This document shows positions 63,664 through 64,000 of a DNA stretch of 64,000 nt, in pieces. The notes beneath the pieces are model-generated. The model made no database searches, was not told the DNA's origin, and saw nothing but the letters and a program-made list of their open reading frames with translations. The stretch is from an uncultured Dokdonia sp. (GTDB lineage: Bacteria > Bacteroidota > Bacteroidia > Flavobacteriales > Flavobacteriaceae), in the NCBI RefSeq assembly GCF_937910895.1, contig NZ_CALEMI010000161.1, positions 1 to 64,000 on the forward strand. Reading direction: 5' to 3'. A program made the position numbers and the translations under genes. Within the stretch, counting starts at the first letter, position 1. Every line of letters begins with the position of its first letter.

Positions 63664-64000
63664 TTATAATAAAAATTCGTCAAGCTGTGCCTTCCCAATT
63701 TCTGAAGTGAGTTTGATGACTTTTACATCTTTACGTTCACTTGGCGTACCATAGTCTCTATAAATAGTATACTTAAGATAGGGCGGAATGGTGGTGAAAG
63801 TTTCTTCCCCTAGATACTCAATATTGACTCTCCACAGTCCATGTGGGGCTTCATCAATGACAAACTCTTCTGTCTGAAAACCAGATTTTACTTCGGCTTC
63901 TAGACGTTCTTTGTTGTCAAACAATGTATGATTCCATTTAAAAAATTTATCTTCAGGATTTACAAATTGAAATTCAAAAGGAGCTTCACGATCAGACCAT
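63664..64000 (-). CDS. C-terminal part of a third paralogue (5' end outside window)
   Basis: The frame stays open to the window edge, about 112 residues. WSDREAPFEFQFVNPEDKFF, then the helix KERLEAEVKSGF and the strand WRVNIEYLGE match the C-terminal domain of the two genes downstream. A start codon inside this part would be only a shadow start. Upstream domains are not visible. Confidence 0.85.
   Translation of the reverse strand, partial: WSDREAPFEFQFVNPEDKFFKWNHTLFDNKERLEAEVKSGFQTEEFVIDEAPHGLWRVNIEYLGEETFTTIPPYLKYTIYRDYGTPSERKDVKVIKLTSEIGKAQLDEFLL

Noticed and set aside
63664-63924. An independent 86-residue gene starting near 63924
   Set aside because: The frame is open to the window edge and matches the C-terminal domain of the two larger paralogues, so it is the end of a third copy.
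1-64000. CRISPR array, tRNA or rRNA genes
   Set aside because: No regularly spaced direct repeats with unique spacers and no recognisable tRNA or rRNA sequence were seen; the dispersed palindromes are kilobases apart.

Overview
The window is a continuous stretch of a marine-type Flavobacteriaceae (Bacteroidota) chromosome. Three things point there: many secreted proteins with C-terminal type IX secretion (T9SS) sorting tails, TonB-dependent receptors with carboxypeptidase-like N-terminal domains, and start regions with TAnnTTTG -7 boxes instead of clear Shine-Dalgarno sequences. The gene mix (crtY lycopene cyclase, M13/M16/M28/S8 peptidases, DUF1800-DUF1501 pair) and low GC fit a Dokdonia-like genus, but that genus name is an inference. 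No rRNA, tRNA, CRISPR array, transposase or prophage was seen.

Layout. 1-5.3 kb: end of a TonB-dependent receptor, SDR-type threonine dehydrogenase, a lipoprotein/NTF2-like pair, an M13 peptidase. 5.4-16.5 kb: SDR and M28 peptidase, CBS protein, secreted serine hydrolase, GNAT, class V aminotransferase-like protein, disulfide-reductase-like flavoprotein, group II decarboxylase, membrane protein. 16.9-28.0 kb: mfd, a secreted/DUF2490 pair, a TonB receptor, an M16 peptidase and a membrane-tethered XRE regulator. 28.0-28.7 kb is non-coding. 28.7-35.4 kb, mostly minus strand: a beta-propeller protein with a decayed T9SS tail, AraC regulator, YraN, a lipoprotein, an S66 carboxypeptidase and two secreted proteins. 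35.7-45.4 kb: DUF1800/DUF1501 operon, metG, a serine hydrolase lipoprotein, a LytTR regulator and tex. 45.4-49.5 kb: two paralogous secreted proteins with a histone-deacetylase-like gene and a remnant of a second copy of its start. 49.7-56.4 kb: crtY, two orphan RiPP-like precursor genes, DUF6933, DjlA-like, bacilliredoxin, S8 peptidase and HD hydrolase. 56.5-64.0 kb: three tandem paralogues that combine carboxypeptidase-like, VWA-like, TonB-plug, TPR and C-terminal beta domains but have no beta-barrel.

The strongest unexplained signal is a dispersed perfect palindrome, core TTTCGCGAAA, usually GCTTTCGCGAAAGC with longer arms. I count about 25 copies in 62 kb, roughly half inside genes (read as AFAKA, RFRES or SRKR) and half between genes. 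The spacing is more even than random (mean about 2.5 kb, coefficient of variation about 0.5). Five intergenic copies carry a second GC-rich palindrome of 16-20 bp inserted at exactly the same point of the right arm. In genes, the copies seem to replace ordinary codons without changing protein length. This resembles a DNA uptake sequence or a HIP1-type highly iterated palindrome more than a transposed element. A different element, a double hairpin, is inserted in frame in metG.
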